Assembly (NCBI RefSeq): GCF_002205895.1
Contig: NZ_NJDE01000007.1
Span: 355,732 to 419,731, forward strand
Source of the DNA: Saccharibacillus sp. O23
GTDB lineage: Bacteria > Bacillota > Bacilli > Paenibacillales > Paenibacillaceae
DNA: 64,000 bases
Direction of reading: 5' to 3'
The position numbers and the translations under genes are program-made. Position 1 is the stretch's first letter. Each line of letters begins with the position of its first letter. Shown here piece by piece: positions 1 through 8,888 of this stretch. The notes beneath the pieces are model-generated. The model was given only the letters and a program-made list of their open reading frames with translations. It had not been told where the DNA came from and did not search any database.

Positions 1-648
1 GTGGCGCTGCGCGAAGGCATGGGCGAGTTGGCCGCCTCCAGCGCTCGTTCGCAGGAGATGGTCGGGCATCTGGAACGAGAAGCCGCGGATATCGAAGCCA
101 TCAACGGTTCGATCCGCGATATTGCCGAGCAGACGCATCTGCTCGCTTTGAACGCTTCGATCGAAGCGGCTCGCGCCGGCGAACACGGTATGGGCTTCGC
201 GGTCGTGGCTCACGAGATCCGCAAGCTCTCGGAACAGAGCGCGAATTCGGTCGGTCAGATCGGCGATCTGATCCGGCGGATTCAAGAACAGGTGCAGGCG
301 ACCGTGCTGCATATCGAGCAGCAGAGCGAGCGCGTGACGCGCGAAGAGCGTCATACGGGAGCGGTCGAAGAAACGCTTGAACGTCTGGATACGGCAGTCG
401 GCAGTATGGTCGGTTCCGTTCGCGGCATCGAGACGATGATCTTCGAGCAGACCGATCGCGTGGATCAGGCTCATCGTCATGCCGGCGAGATCAGCAGCCG
501 TGCCGTCTCGTTCGCCGAAGAAGCCAAACGCATCGCCGCTTCGATCCACGAAGAAACGGCGATCATGGAAGAGTTGTCCACGTCGTCGGAAGAGTTGAAT
601 CGCATGACCTTGCGTTTGCTCGACAAGACGACCGCTTTCCGGGTATAG
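1..648 (+). CDS. Methyl-accepting chemotaxis protein, C-terminal part (5' truncated by window edge)
   Basis: The visible 215 residues are the cytoplasmic signalling domain of a chemoreceptor, which controls the kinase CheA through CheW at the membrane. The hairpin-tip motif [19 protein letters not shown] (about residues 42-60) is close to the family consensus, with His and Ser in place of the usual Asn and Ala. Long heptad-rich helices flank it on both sides. The ligand-binding domain, membrane segments and HAMP must lie upstream of base 1, so the apparent GTG at position 1 is not a real start. A hairpin follows the stop. Ligand unknown. Confidence 0.93.
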   Translation: MALREGMGELAASSARSQEMVGHLEREAADIEAINGSIRDIAEQTHLLALNASIEAARAGEHGMGFAVVAHEIRKLSEQSANSVGQIGDLIRRIQEQVQATVLHIEQQSERVTREERHTGAVEETLERLDTAVGSMVGSVRGIETMIFEQTDRVDQAHRHAGEISSRAVSFAEEAKRIAASIHEETAIMEELSTSSEELNRMTLRLLDKTTAFRV

Positions 649-690
649 CAGAGACCGAAGCATACGGATTCGATAACAAACGATCATCGC

Positions 691-748
691 AAATATCCCG
701 CAGCGCCGGAAGATCGAATTCCGATGGCCCGCTGCGGGATATTTGTTT
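691..748 (+). terminator. Rho-independent terminator-like hairpin after the chemoreceptor gene
   Basis: Arms AAATATCCCGCAGC (691-704) and GCTGCGGGATATTT (731-744) are perfect 14-bp complements with a 26-nt loop, followed by a T-rich GTTTTC. The stem lies between convergent genes. Confidence 0.7.
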
Positions 749-812
749 TCTGTAGAGCAGACCGCTTCATTATAACGAGCGATCCGCTCAAGGTCTGTGA
801 AGGATGTCTCAA

Positions 813-1733
813 TCATAATCCCTGCGCTACGGTGATCAGAATCGTCACGGTCACGATATTGAGCAGGGTGGAGACCAATACCGTTTGCGCCGCGAAGTCC
901 GGTTCATTGCGGTATTCTTCGGCCAAGATCGACGAGTTGACGCCGGTCGGCATGCCGGAGGCGATCAGCAGGGCTTGAGCGGGCAGTCCTTTCATGCCGA
1001 GGATCAGAATGATGAGATACCCGATAACCGGGGCGATGATCAAACGCAGAATCATGCTGAAGTACACGTCCATTCGGCCTAATCGCAGCGGGTATTTGAC
1101 GATCTGCGCGCCCAAAGTCAGCAGGGCCACGGCGACCATCGAGTTCTGGATATAGCCCAGCGGCTGCGTCACGAAATTCGGCAGCGGCACGGCGAATACG
1201 TGGAACAGAAAGCCCAACACCAGCGCGTACGGGACGGGCATCTTCATAAAACCGATCAAGACGCTGCGGTAATTCCCGCTGAGCCGCGCGCCTTGAATCG
1301 AGATGACGCCGTAGGTGAAGGTCAGAAGGCTCTGGAACGACATGATCAGCGCTTGAATGGAGGCGGCGAGCGGCGCGCCCGCGAACACGAGCTGATTGAT
1401 CGGCAGACCGTAGTTGCCCGAGTTGTCCAGCAGCACGCTGTTGGTGAACGCCGCTTTCATGCCGCTGGGATACCGGAGCGAACGCGTCAGCGCGAAGCAG
1501 AAGATATACAAGACCCCGACATACAAGCCGTAAAAAAGAGCCACTCCGCCGAGCAGTTCCATCGAAATGTTCGAGCGGTACAGGCTCATGAACACGACCG
1601 CGGGCGTAATATAATAGAAGTTGATCTTGGACAGCGTATACAGGTCGAGTCGGAACAATCGCTGCATCAGCGAACCGGCGATAATCAGCACGAACACGGG
1701 CAGCACGACGTCAAGCAGGATCTGAACAATCAT
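813..1733 (-). CDS. AEC family transporter (auxin efflux carrier-like permease)
   Basis: A 306-residue integral membrane protein with about ten hydrophobic segments in two halves. The first helix (VVLPVFVLIIAGSLMQRLF) and the NSVLLDNSGNYGLPI stretch with its Asn/Gly break are typical of AEC carriers (MleP and MdcF relatives). Members move organic acids or related anions across the cytoplasmic membrane, but the substrate cannot be read from sequence. The C-terminal half keeps the SGMPTGVNSSILAEEY motif. It is transcribed alone, convergent with the chemoreceptor gene. ATG start at 1733. Confidence 0.85.
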   Translation of the reverse strand: MIVQILLDVVLPVFVLIIAGSLMQRLFRLDLYTLSKINFYYITPAVVFMSLYRSNISMELLGGVALFYGLYVGVLYIFCFALTRSLRYPSGMKAAFTNSVLLDNSGNYGLPINQLVFAGAPLAASIQALIMSFQSLLTFTYGVISIQGARLSGNYRSVLIGFMKMPVPYALVLGFLFHVFAVPLPNFVTQPLGYIQNSMVAVALLTLGAQIVKYPLRLGRMDVYFSMILRLIIAPVIGYLIILILGMKGLPAQALLIASGMPTGVNSSILAEEYRNEPDFAAQTVLVSTLLNIVTVTILITVAQGL

Positions 1734-1977
1734 GGGGCTTCAGCTTCTTTCGATCGGGTTTTCGCCCGTCTCGCGAGCGAATCGAGTCCCATTATATCAT
1801 CAATAGGACCGAAGGCGACCAAGAACCTTGCCGGAGCCGAGGAATCGGCCTTCTGTACAAGCGGCAAAGCTTGCGGTAAAGTGAAAAGAACAGCATTCGA
1901 TCGGCAGGAAGGTTCCGTCTCGTTTTCAATTCCTTCTAAGTCGATGAGTCAAATGAGGTTATGAGAGGAGAATGACA

Positions 1978-2466
1978 ATGAACCCAAAAAATGAAGCGAC
2001 CCGCACCGCGCAAGGCGTCGAGTCCGGAGAACGCGTCAGACTGTCCCAATGGGACGCGATCGTGCTAGAGAGCGTCCGCGCGCTCGGGCTGAATGGAGAA
2101 GAGCTGCTGAATCGTGCGGCGTCGGGCGATCTGCCCAGCGCGGAAGGGTCGGTCGTCACGGATTTCGGCCCGCTGGCGACGCTGCAACAAGAACAACCCG
2201 AAGTGTTGAAACAGGCCGTCGACCAAGGATATCGCATCAAATATAATACGCTCGGAGGCATCCATACTTGGATTCGGATCGTATTCGGACGGGAATCGGA
2301 AGTCGAACGCGGCGAAGGCATCGAAGGCGTGAGCGTAGAATTGACCGCCGAAGAGCGAGACCGGATCGCGCCGGTATTGTCGATCGGTTGGACGATCCGG
2401 AAGCAGGAAGGAGACGCTTCGGAAGCCGGAACGGCTCTTTACCGGATCGTACCGATGCGGAGTTGA
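1978..2466 (+). CDS. Hypothetical protein, 162 aa
   Basis: Not recognised. A soluble, acidic, Glu/Arg-rich protein without signal peptide or membrane segment. The central part (YRIKYNTLGGIHTWIRIVFG) looks like a beta-rich core and the N-terminal half is helical. The ATG at 1978 is preferred over the one at 1972 because the AGGAG at 1966-1970 is then 7 nt away; it is only 1 nt from the upstream ATG. It stands alone between the divergent AEC gene and a DUF4261 gene. No function is proposed. Confidence 0.6.
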   Translation: MNPKNEATRTAQGVESGERVRLSQWDAIVLESVRALGLNGEELLNRAASGDLPSAEGSVVTDFGPLATLQQEQPEVLKQAVDQGYRIKYNTLGGIHTWIRIVFGRESEVERGEGIEGVSVELTAEERDRIAPVLSIGWTIRKQEGDASEAGTALYRIVPMRS

Positions 2467-2692
2467 GACCTGCGACCCTAGACTTTTGGTTATTAACCGG
2501 CGGCGTTTTTTTCTGCTTCCTGCGACGCAGACTCTGATTCCCGGTACCCGTTCGCGTTTTTCTTTTCCCGATTATGCGGCCGTTCATTGAGTCCCTGGCA
2601 GGAGTTATGCCGCTCGAGGCTAAATTTTGTCGAATAAGGGGTAATAAAATGAACGCATTTACATAATTTATAACAGAAAAGGAGACGTGAAG

Positions 2693-3484
2693 ATGGAATT
2701 GTTCGAACGTCCCGGAGAGGAGCGGGCACGGCGGACGCGGGAAACCCGGCCTTCGCCGAACGGGCAAACGTTATCGGGATTCGTGCTTCTTCGCGAAGCG
2801 GAATGCGACTTCCCGCGTTTTATCCGCAATATGAAGAACGACTGGAATATCGAGATCCGGGCGCTGCCGGAAGAAGATCGGTTAGTGTTCGAAGCCGGCG
2901 GACTTCGCATAGATTGTTCGCTGGTGCGGACTCCCGTACCGGGAGCGGAAGTGGAAGAACGCTGCGGCGTGAATCCGCTCTGGCCGGAAGCGGCCCGATC
3001 GATCGGCGGATACCGGGCGCACGTGGTCGTGCGGGTCTCGAACGTCATCGAGCCGATCGTCGGTCACGTGCTGTTTACGCAAGTGTTGTGCAGCATGTTG
3101 AAGCAGGAAGGCGCGCTGGCGCTGTACATGTCCCCGATGGTCATGTCGGCCGAAGCGTACGTCAAGAACGCGATGCTGCTCAAAGAACACGAGCTGCCTG
3201 TACAATTGTGGGTATACGTCGGTTTGTACGAAGAAAGCGAAGGCGTATCGTCTTATACGGTAGGTCTGCGGAATTTCGGTCATGAAGAGATCGAAGTTCT
3301 GCGTTCTCCGCATGAACTGACCGAAGTGTTCGAGCTGACCTTCAATATCGCGGGGTATATTGTGGATTTCGGCGCGACGCTCAAAGACGGCGAAACGATC
3401 GGATTTTCCCCCGATCAGCGCCTGCCGTTGAATCTGTCGAGCGGCGTCGCGGTCGAAGGGCAGTCGATCAAGATCGGCTATTGA
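2693..3484 (+). CDS. DUF4261 domain-containing protein
   Basis: 263 residues. The C-terminal part, with YTVGLRNFGHEEIEVLRS and the following HELTEVFELTFNIAGYIV stretch, matches the DUF4261 pattern, a family of unknown function common in Firmicutes. The N-terminal half has the LLREAECDFPRFIRNMKNDW segment also seen in such proteins. No signal peptide or membrane helix. The AAGGAG at 2679-2684 favours the ATG at 2693; an in-frame GTG at 2687 is too close to it. The preceding 220 nt are AT-rich near the start and may hold its promoter. Confidence 0.75.
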   Translation: MELFERPGEERARRTRETRPSPNGQTLSGFVLLREAECDFPRFIRNMKNDWNIEIRALPEEDRLVFEAGGLRIDCSLVRTPVPGAEVEERCGVNPLWPEAARSIGGYRAHVVVRVSNVIEPIVGHVLFTQVLCSMLKQEGALALYMSPMVMSAEAYVKNAMLLKEHELPVQLWVYVGLYEESEGVSSYTVGLRNFGHEEIEVLRSPHELTEVFELTFNIAGYIVDFGATLKDGETIGFSPDQRLPLNLSSGVAVEGQSIKIGY

Positions 3485-3524
3485 GCGCAGAATCGAAGAA
3501 GGCATGAGCCTATCGTATCGTTTT

Positions 3525-3558
3525 AGCCTGTCGAAGGAACTCCTTCGGCGGGCTTTTC
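3525..3558. terminator. Bidirectional terminator between the DUF4261 gene and the TetR gene
   Basis: Arms AGCCTGTCGAAGGA (3525-3538) and TCCTTCGGCGGGCT (3541-3554) pair fully if two G-U pairs are allowed. Short T-runs lie on both sides (TTTT before and after), fitting convergent genes. Confidence 0.75.
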
Positions 3559-3568
3559 GACATTCGGA

Positions 3569-4138
3569 TCAAACAGCTGAAATTTGCGTCTTCGCAAATA
3601 AGCTCTCGGCGATCGCGACGAGTTCGCGTGCGGCCGTATCGGGATCTTCGGTTTCTGCCAGCGCCGTCGCGCCTTCGATCAGCAGGCATAACCGCAGCGC
3701 TTCTTTCGGAGAACGCCTGAGGTCCGAATTCTGCACGAACTCGCGGAGCTTCCTTTTATGGCCGTTCGCCAATTCGACGATCGGATGGTCGGGCTTCGAA
3801 GCATACTCTTCTTTGGCTCGCAGGAACAAGCAGCCTTGGTACGAATTGTCGGTCAGCCAATGGGCATGCGCGATCGCGATCCGCACGAACGGGGAATCGG
3901 GATACTCGCCGTTTTCCTCGAGATAGGTATCGAAAAACGTAAGATGCTCCATATAACGCTCTTCGCGACGTTTCAACACTTCCGCCGCCAATTCGTCTTT
4001 GGAAGCAAAATGATTGTACAGCGTCATCAGCGCAACACCCGATTCGCTGACGATTTTTTTCAATCCGATCGAATGAAAGCCGTGGTTATCGAACAACGTT
4101 TCGGCCATATGAAGCAGGTCTTCTTTTTTTTCGCTCAA
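3569..4138 (-). CDS. TetR/AcrR family transcriptional regulator
   Basis: 189 residues. Residues 1-50 form a TetR DNA-binding domain, with FHSIGLKKIVSESGVALMTLYNHFASKDEL spanning the helix-turn-helix and helix 4. The remainder is an all-helical ligand-binding and dimerisation domain of unknown ligand. A 24-bp palindrome just upstream of the start suggests autoregulation. No target gene is adjacent, because the next gene upstream is on the same strand and separated by a terminator. ATG at 4138. Confidence 0.9.
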   Translation of the reverse strand: MSEKKEDLLHMAETLFDNHGFHSIGLKKIVSESGVALMTLYNHFASKDELAAEVLKRREERYMEHLTFFDTYLEENGEYPDSPFVRIAIAHAHWLTDNSYQGCLFLRAKEEYASKPDHPIVELANGHKRKLREFVQNSDLRRSPKEALRLCLLIEGATALAETEDPDTAARELVAIAESLFAKTQISAV

Positions 4139-4152
4139 TGCGCACCTCCGTC

Positions 4153-4176
4153 AATAGATAGAACGATCAATCTATT
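4153..4176. promoter_or_regulatory. Palindromic operator upstream of the TetR gene
   Basis: A 24-bp inverted repeat with ends AATAGAT and ATCTATT, 10 of 12 positions symmetric. It starts 15 nt upstream of the TetR start codon. TetR proteins usually bind such sites and repress their own gene, so this is the likely autoregulatory operator. Confidence 0.65.
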
Positions 4177-4309
4177 TATACCGAGAAAATTCCGCAAGTT
4201 CAAAAGCAACATAACAGGTCGTCCAAAGGCTTGGTCAACAGTGCGTACGTCCGAACGGTAGAACGTATCGCCAAACGAAAATACGACTTGCGAAGAGAAG
4301 AAAAGATAA

Positions 4310-4348
4310 GAGAAGAGAAGAAAAGCCGCCGGAGAAGTTCCCGGCGGC
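4310..4348 (-). terminator. Terminator of the carboxylesterase gene
   Basis: Read on the minus strand, GCCGCCGG and CCGGCGGC arms (4341-4348 and 4325-4332) enclose an 8-nt loop and are followed by TTTTCTTCTC. It begins 24 nt after the esterase stop codon. Confidence 0.8.
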
Positions 4349-4371
4349 CGTACGGGACGAGCTTTCGAGCT

Positions 4372-6144
4372 TTACGGCTTCGCCCACAGCGAAGGATTGC
4401 CGAAGCTCTGATCGAGCTTGCCGCTGAACCAGCGGCCGCTCAGCACTTTCGAGATCAGCTCGGCTTTGTCGGCTTCGGAGATCGTGCGGTCGGCGCGCAT
4501 CGCGGCCAATACCTGATCGTAAGTGAATTCCGGCGAAGACAGGTAAGAGATCGCTTTGCGGCGGTTGGCGTCGAGGAACAGCATGGATTCGCCGTTCAGA
4601 GCCGTCTGCGGCGTCCATGCGTTCCACTGCGTCAATCCCGCGCCGTTCGGATCGCCGTTATGCACGAAGTTCGAGATGTATTTGCGGAAGACTCGGCCCA
4701 GATCGACGGCGCCCGGCAGATCGTAGGCGCTGCCGACGACCGTGTCGTAATTGGCGTTGTCCGGCGACAGCAGCGGAACGAACACCCCGTGGAACGCGCC
4801 GAGCGGGCTCATGGCGCTTCCGGCCACATATGCGTCTTCGCCGAAGTTGATCTGCATGCCGTAAATGTCTGCTTTGTAGCGATCGTACATTTTCTGAGCG
4901 GAATCCTGCACGTTGAACAAGCTGTACAGCTCGCCGCCGTATTTGTTGATAAAATTGTATTTGGCGATCACGTTCGCGTCCGTGTTGATCGAATTATCGG
5001 CGATATTTTTCGCGAAATACGAATCGAAGCGGCCGAACAGCGAGAACTCGTCGGCGCCCGTCAGCATAAGCAGCGGCACGTCGTTATAGTTCTTTGTATC
5101 GAAGCCTTCTTTCGGCAGAACCGTTCCGTCTCCGTACAGATGCGGGAAGACGCTCATGCGGATACCGGCGTTGCTCATCAGCGGAGCCAGCTTCTCGGCC
5201 GGGATCGAATAGAGGTAATCGCGTACGTCGGAACCGGTCGTGAGCAGCCATGCCTCCGCTTCTTTTTCGGTCGCTTTTTTGCCGTCGGCGACCGCGAGCG
5301 GAGCGATCGCTTTGGCGAACGTAACCGCGCTGGCGTCCGGATCGGAGACTGTCATGCCCCCGCTGAACGAGATCGCTTTGTCGAATTTGCCTTCGAAGAT
5401 CGGAGAGACCAGCATCGCCATCACGTCGCGTCCGCCTGCGGAGAAGCCCGCTACGGTCACGTTATCCGCGTCGCCGCCGAACTGTTCGATGTTGGATCTG
5501 ACCCAATCCAGCGATTTGGCGATATCCAGCAGCGCGTAGTTGCCGGAATTTTCTTCGGCGGAACCGGTCTTCAGCGCCGGAAGCGGATTGAAGCCGAGCG
5601 GTCCCAGACGGTAATTGACGGACACGAAGATCGCGTTCGTATCGTTGACCATCGAGCTTCCGGTGATTTCGGTCGACTTGCCGGTCTGGTTGTTGCCGCC
5701 GTGTATGTAGACGATGACCGGAAGTTTGGTTTCGGCGTTATCGGGACGGTAAATATCCAGATTCAGCGCGTCTTCCGTGCCGACGGTCGTTTTGCCCGAC
5801 GCTTGAATCGCGACGCTGCCCGGTTTGGTCGCGTCCAGCGCGCCTGTCCACGGCTTCGGATCGGCCGGCGCTTTCCAGCGCTGCTTGCCGGAAGTCGGCG
5901 CGGCATACGGAATGCCCTGCCAGACGAGCGCGCGATTCGCGTCGTCGCGGAAGCCTTGCACCTGCCCGAACGCTGTCGTTTGCAGCGTTTGCGCGTCGAA
6001 CGCGCCGGATCGGACAGCGCTTTGCGCGGACTGCGCCGCGGCGGCTTCGGCCGCGATCGCGTTTTGCGGAACGTTGTAAGCGCTTAGCAATCCGATCGCG
6101 AGCGTAGAAGCGAAGAGCAGCGATCCCCATTTTTTCGGTTTCAT
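4372..6144 (-). CDS. Exported type B carboxylesterase/lipase family protein
   Basis: 590 residues with a Sec signal peptide (KPKK, hydrophobic core, cleavage likely near AIAAEA). The fold is an alpha/beta hydrolase of the para-nitrobenzyl esterase group, which hydrolyses carboxylic esters. HGGNNQTG is the oxyanion-hole loop, GFSAGG carries the nucleophile serine and GAFHGVFVPLL the catalytic histidine. The family usually has GESAGG, so Phe replacing Glu is unusual. The ATG at 6144 is chosen because AAGGAGGGG lies just upstream and the signal peptide begins there. Transcribed alone, with its own terminator. Confidence 0.88.
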   Translation of the reverse strand: MKPKKWGSLLFASTLAIGLLSAYNVPQNAIAAEAAAAQSAQSAVRSGAFDAQTLQTTAFGQVQGFRDDANRALVWQGIPYAAPTSGKQRWKAPADPKPWTGALDATKPGSVAIQASGKTTVGTEDALNLDIYRPDNAETKLPVIVYIHGGNNQTGKSTEITGSSMVNDTNAIFVSVNYRLGPLGFNPLPALKTGSAEENSGNYALLDIAKSLDWVRSNIEQFGGDADNVTVAGFSAGGRDVMAMLVSPIFEGKFDKAISFSGGMTVSDPDASAVTFAKAIAPLAVADGKKATEKEAEAWLLTTGSDVRDYLYSIPAEKLAPLMSNAGIRMSVFPHLYGDGTVLPKEGFDTKNYNDVPLLMLTGADEFSLFGRFDSYFAKNIADNSINTDANVIAKYNFINKYGGELYSLFNVQDSAQKMYDRYKADIYGMQINFGEDAYVAGSAMSPLGAFHGVFVPLLSPDNANYDTVVGSAYDLPGAVDLGRVFRKYISNFVHNGDPNGAGLTQWNAWTPQTALNGESMLFLDANRRKAISYLSSPEFTYDQVLAAMRADRTISEADKAELISKVLSGRWFSGKLDQSFGNPSLWAKP

Positions 6145-6210
6145 CAAGAACCCCTCCTTGAGTTTGAACGATGCGCGGCAGGAGACGACCCTGTGCCAGA
6201 GCATAAAAAA

Positions 6211-6245
6211 AACCTAAACCGATGCGCGAGGCATCAGCTTAGGTT
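6211..6245 (-). terminator. Terminator of the PocR/AraC regulator gene
   Basis: On the minus strand AACCTAAG and GATGC pair with GCATC and TTAGGTT around a short loop, followed directly by eight T. It lies 136 nt past the regulator stop and insulates the esterase gene. Confidence 0.8.
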
Positions 6246-6297
6246 ACGCCCGAAAAAAGGTCACGTTCCTGTTCGCAGTCGTAGTCTAACACAAGAT

Positions 6298-6313
6298 TGT
6301 AAGCGTTTCAAAT
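6298..6313. promoter_or_regulatory. Weak cre/LacI-type site upstream of the esterase gene
   Basis: TTGTAAGCGTTTCAAA differs from the 14-nt cre consensus at two positions but is fairly symmetric. It may be a CcpA or LacI-family site for the esterase gene, 154 nt downstream on the minus strand. Weak evidence. Confidence 0.3.
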
Positions 6314-6380
6314 CCTTTTTTGCGAAATCGCTTTAGAGCGGAAAAGACTTCCAAACAAAGCCTTTTATTGCCGTTTTCCG

Positions 6381-7412
6381 TTACGATTTATAGTATTTGC
6401 GGTACACGGCCGGCGTGATTTCTTCGTATTTTTTGAACGTTTTGATAAAATAGCCCGGTTCGTTGAAGCCCAATTCGCCGCTGATTTGCGCGATCGGCAT
6501 GTCCGTTTTTTCCAGCAGGCGTTTGGCCCATTTGATCTTCAGGCGCGCGGTATAACCCGAATAGCTTTCTCCGGTCTCCCGCGCGAACAAACGGCTGAAA
6601 TAGCTGGGGCTGATATGGCACAGCTCCGCCATTTTTTTGAGCGGCACGGACTCGCTTTTATGCGCGTGCAGGTAATCGAAAGCCGGCTTCAGCACCGGAT
6701 TGGAGGAACGCTCCCGATCTTCGTCTTCGCCGTTCGGAGAACCGCCCGCAAGGATATGGGTCATCTCTTTGCGCACGCTCTCCAAGTTCTGGAGCGTATA
6801 GCCCGGCAGAATATCCGACAGACGCGGCGAAGCGCCGGTGGCGGCCGCTTTTTCGAACATTTCCGCGATCAGGTTCTTGTTCGTCGCTTCTTCCACGATA
6901 TAGCTGCACAGCAGCGAGAGCATGTCGGAGATCTTGACGATTTCCTGATACGACATCACGGGCAGATCCGCGTAATGGTCTTTGAGTTTTTCCCATTTTT
7001 CGCTGTACAGCTTCTTGTTCTTCGAGGTCAGGATCTGCTCCAACTCGGCGGAACCGGAAGGATCGGACAGACGGACTTGGCCCGCCATGACCGCGCCGAT
7101 ATACTTGTCGTCGATGATGACCGGCACCGCGATATCGATGATATTGTAATGGCAGAGATAGATGTACGGTTTATTCGAACGGACCGCTTCGAGCCCGCCG
7201 CGGGAATCGCATTTCTGGCAGTAAGGCAGCAGGTCTTCGTCCTGCCGTACCATTTTGCAGAACGATTGGCAGCCGCTGTGTCCGGTGACGGCGTTGCCTT
7301 TGTAATCGACGGTCAATATCGCCAGCTTGGTGACGGAGGCGAGGGAATCTTGAAGGCGTTCCCATTTTTGCAGGTCGAAAACTTTCTGAATACTGAGATG
7401 TTCGCCGATCAC
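6381..7412 (-). CDS. PocR-domain AraC family transcriptional regulator, likely of glycerol genes
   Basis: 343 residues. An N-terminal PocR sensory domain (about 10-175) carries the Cys-rich CQSFCKMVRQ and CQKCDSRGG segments typical of this domain, then YIYLCHYNIIDIAVPVI. The C-terminal 100 residues are an AraC DNA-binding domain (HISPSYFSRLFARETGESYS, then a second helix-turn-helix at ISGELGFNEPGYFIKTFKKY). In enterobacteria PocR senses propanediol. Here the gene is divergent from gldA-dhaKL, so control of glycerol or diol use is the natural inference. ATG at 7412. Confidence 0.88.
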   Translation of the reverse strand: MIGEHLSIQKVFDLQKWERLQDSLASVTKLAILTVDYKGNAVTGHSGCQSFCKMVRQDEDLLPYCQKCDSRGGLEAVRSNKPYIYLCHYNIIDIAVPVIIDDKYIGAVMAGQVRLSDPSGSAELEQILTSKNKKLYSEKWEKLKDHYADLPVMSYQEIVKISDMLSLLCSYIVEEATNKNLIAEMFEKAAATGASPRLSDILPGYTLQNLESVRKEMTHILAGGSPNGEDEDRERSSNPVLKPAFDYLHAHKSESVPLKKMAELCHISPSYFSRLFARETGESYSGYTARLKIKWAKRLLEKTDMPIAQISGELGFNEPGYFIKTFKKYEEITPAVYRKYYKS

Positions 7413-7491
7413 GAAGGATTCCTTCTTTCGAAAATGGGATTTTGATTGCTAGTTATGGCGCAATGATGCTGCAATTTCGAAGTTCGGCTTA

Positions 7492-7505
7492 TGTAAGCGA
7501 TGACA
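7492..7505 (+). promoter_or_regulatory. Catabolite-responsive element (cre) in the glycerol intergenic region
   Basis: TGTAAGCGATGACA matches every defined position of the Firmicutes cre consensus TGWNANCGNTNWCA. It lies between the divergent PocR-AraC gene and gldA, about 200 nt before gldA. A TATAAT at 7554-7559 is a possible -10 element downstream. CcpA repression of glycerol oxidation in preferred sugars is expected. Confidence 0.7.
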
Positions 7506-7705
7506 AAAAGATGCCATTTATACAGCGGAGGACATCAAATTACGATTGCAGATTATAATATATTGCTTTAAAAGTCCACTGTAAACCTAAAATTTGTGGA
7601 TTATCATGAAGGAAAGCACGGCCAAGACACACAACCGACACTTTTATCGACCACTCGCCATCCGGTAACGGCCGGCTATCATTTTATAAAACGGAGGGAA
7701 TTATC

Positions 7706-8842
7706 ATGAGAAAAGCTTTTATCAGCCCGTCGAAATACGTGCAAGGAGAAAACGAACTGCTGAATCTGGGTTACTTCGTCGGCTCGTTCGGCAAATCCGC
7801 TCTGCTGATCGCGCATCCGGACGATGCGGCTCGCGTGAAGGACAAGTTGGATGCGACTTCGGAAAAGTTCGGAGTGACGTTCGTTGAGAGCGGTTTCATG
7901 GGCGAATGTTCGCGTCAGGAAGTCGCGCGTCTGGAACAGATCGCGGCGGACAACAACTGCGACTGCATCGTCGGACTGGGCGGAGGCAAAGCGATCGACG
8001 CGGCCAAATGCGTAGCCAAAGGCGAGGCGCTGATCATCTGCCCGACGATCGCCGCGACCGACGCGCCGACCAGCCACTCGGCCGTTCTGTACACGCCGGA
8101 AGGCGCGTTCGACGACTACGCTTACTTCAAGCAAAGCCCGAGCGTGGTGCTGGTCGACACGACCGTGATCGCCAACGCGCCGACGAGATTCCTCGTTTCC
8201 GGCATGGGCGACGCTTTGTCGACTTACTTCGAAGCCCGCGCGACCGCGCGTTCGTACTCGAGAGTCAACGCGGGTCTGCCGAGCGGCGTACGCGAAGGAT
8301 TGACTGCTCCGGCATTCGGCACGAACGCGGCGATGGCGCTGGCGACGCTGTGCTACGAAATGCTGCTGCGCGACGGCATCAAAGCGAAAGCGGCTTGCGA
8401 CGCGAACGTGGTGACTCAAGCGCTGGAAAACATCGTCGAAACGAACATCCTGCTGTCGGGACTCGGCTTCGAAAGCGGCGGTCTGGCGGCGGCTCACGCA
8501 ATCCACGACGGATTGACCGCGCTGGAAGGCACGCACCATTACTTCCATGGGGAAAAAGTCGCGTTCGGCACGATCGCGCAGTTGGTTCTGGAAAACGCGC
8601 CGACCGAAGAACTGAACCAAGTGATGGATTTCTGCCTTGCCGTCGGCCTGCCGGTCTGCCTGGCGGATATCGGCGTCGAGTCGATGACCGCTCAAGAACT
8701 GCAAGAAGTCGCGGAAAAAGCCTGCATCCCGGAAGAATCGATTCACGCTATGCCTTTCCCGGTTACGGTAGAACAAGTGGCGGCAGCCGTTCAAGCAGCC
8801 GACCGGATCGGCAGCGCGTACAAAGCATCGAAAGGGCTGTAA
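7706..8842 (+). CDS. gldA: Glycerol dehydrogenase, NAD-dependent, zinc enzyme
   Basis: 378 residues, the usual length for GldA. It oxidises glycerol to dihydroxyacetone with NAD in the cytoplasm. Visible signatures are GLGGGKAIDAAK (residues 90-101) for the nucleotide site and the zinc ligands Asp169 (GMGDALS), His264 (AAHAIHDG) and His281 (YFHGEK). The ACGGAGG upstream gives a good ribosome binding site for the ATG. The dihydroxyacetone kinase gene follows 46 nt later and consumes the product, so the two genes form the oxidative glycerol route. Confidence 0.96.
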   Translation: MRKAFISPSKYVQGENELLNLGYFVGSFGKSALLIAHPDDAARVKDKLDATSEKFGVTFVESGFMGECSRQEVARLEQIAADNNCDCIVGLGGGKAIDAAKCVAKGEALIICPTIAATDAPTSHSAVLYTPEGAFDDYAYFKQSPSVVLVDTTVIANAPTRFLVSGMGDALSTYFEARATARSYSRVNAGLPSGVREGLTAPAFGTNAAMALATLCYEMLLRDGIKAKAACDANVVTQALENIVETNILLSGLGFESGGLAAAHAIHDGLTALEGTHHYFHGEKVAFGTIAQLVLENAPTEELNQVMDFCLAVGLPVCLADIGVESMTAQELQEVAEKACIPEESIHAMPFPVTVEQVAAAVQAADRIGSAYKASKGL

Positions 8843-8888
8843 GTCCAAGCCGCGGTTCGTCCGCGGACAAGACAGGAGGAATATCGTT

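Noticed and set aside
4231..6087. Long open frame of 618 codons on the plus strand over the carboxylesterase
   Set aside because: Arg/His-rich antisense shadow of a clear signal-peptide esterase; no ribosome binding site or family motif.
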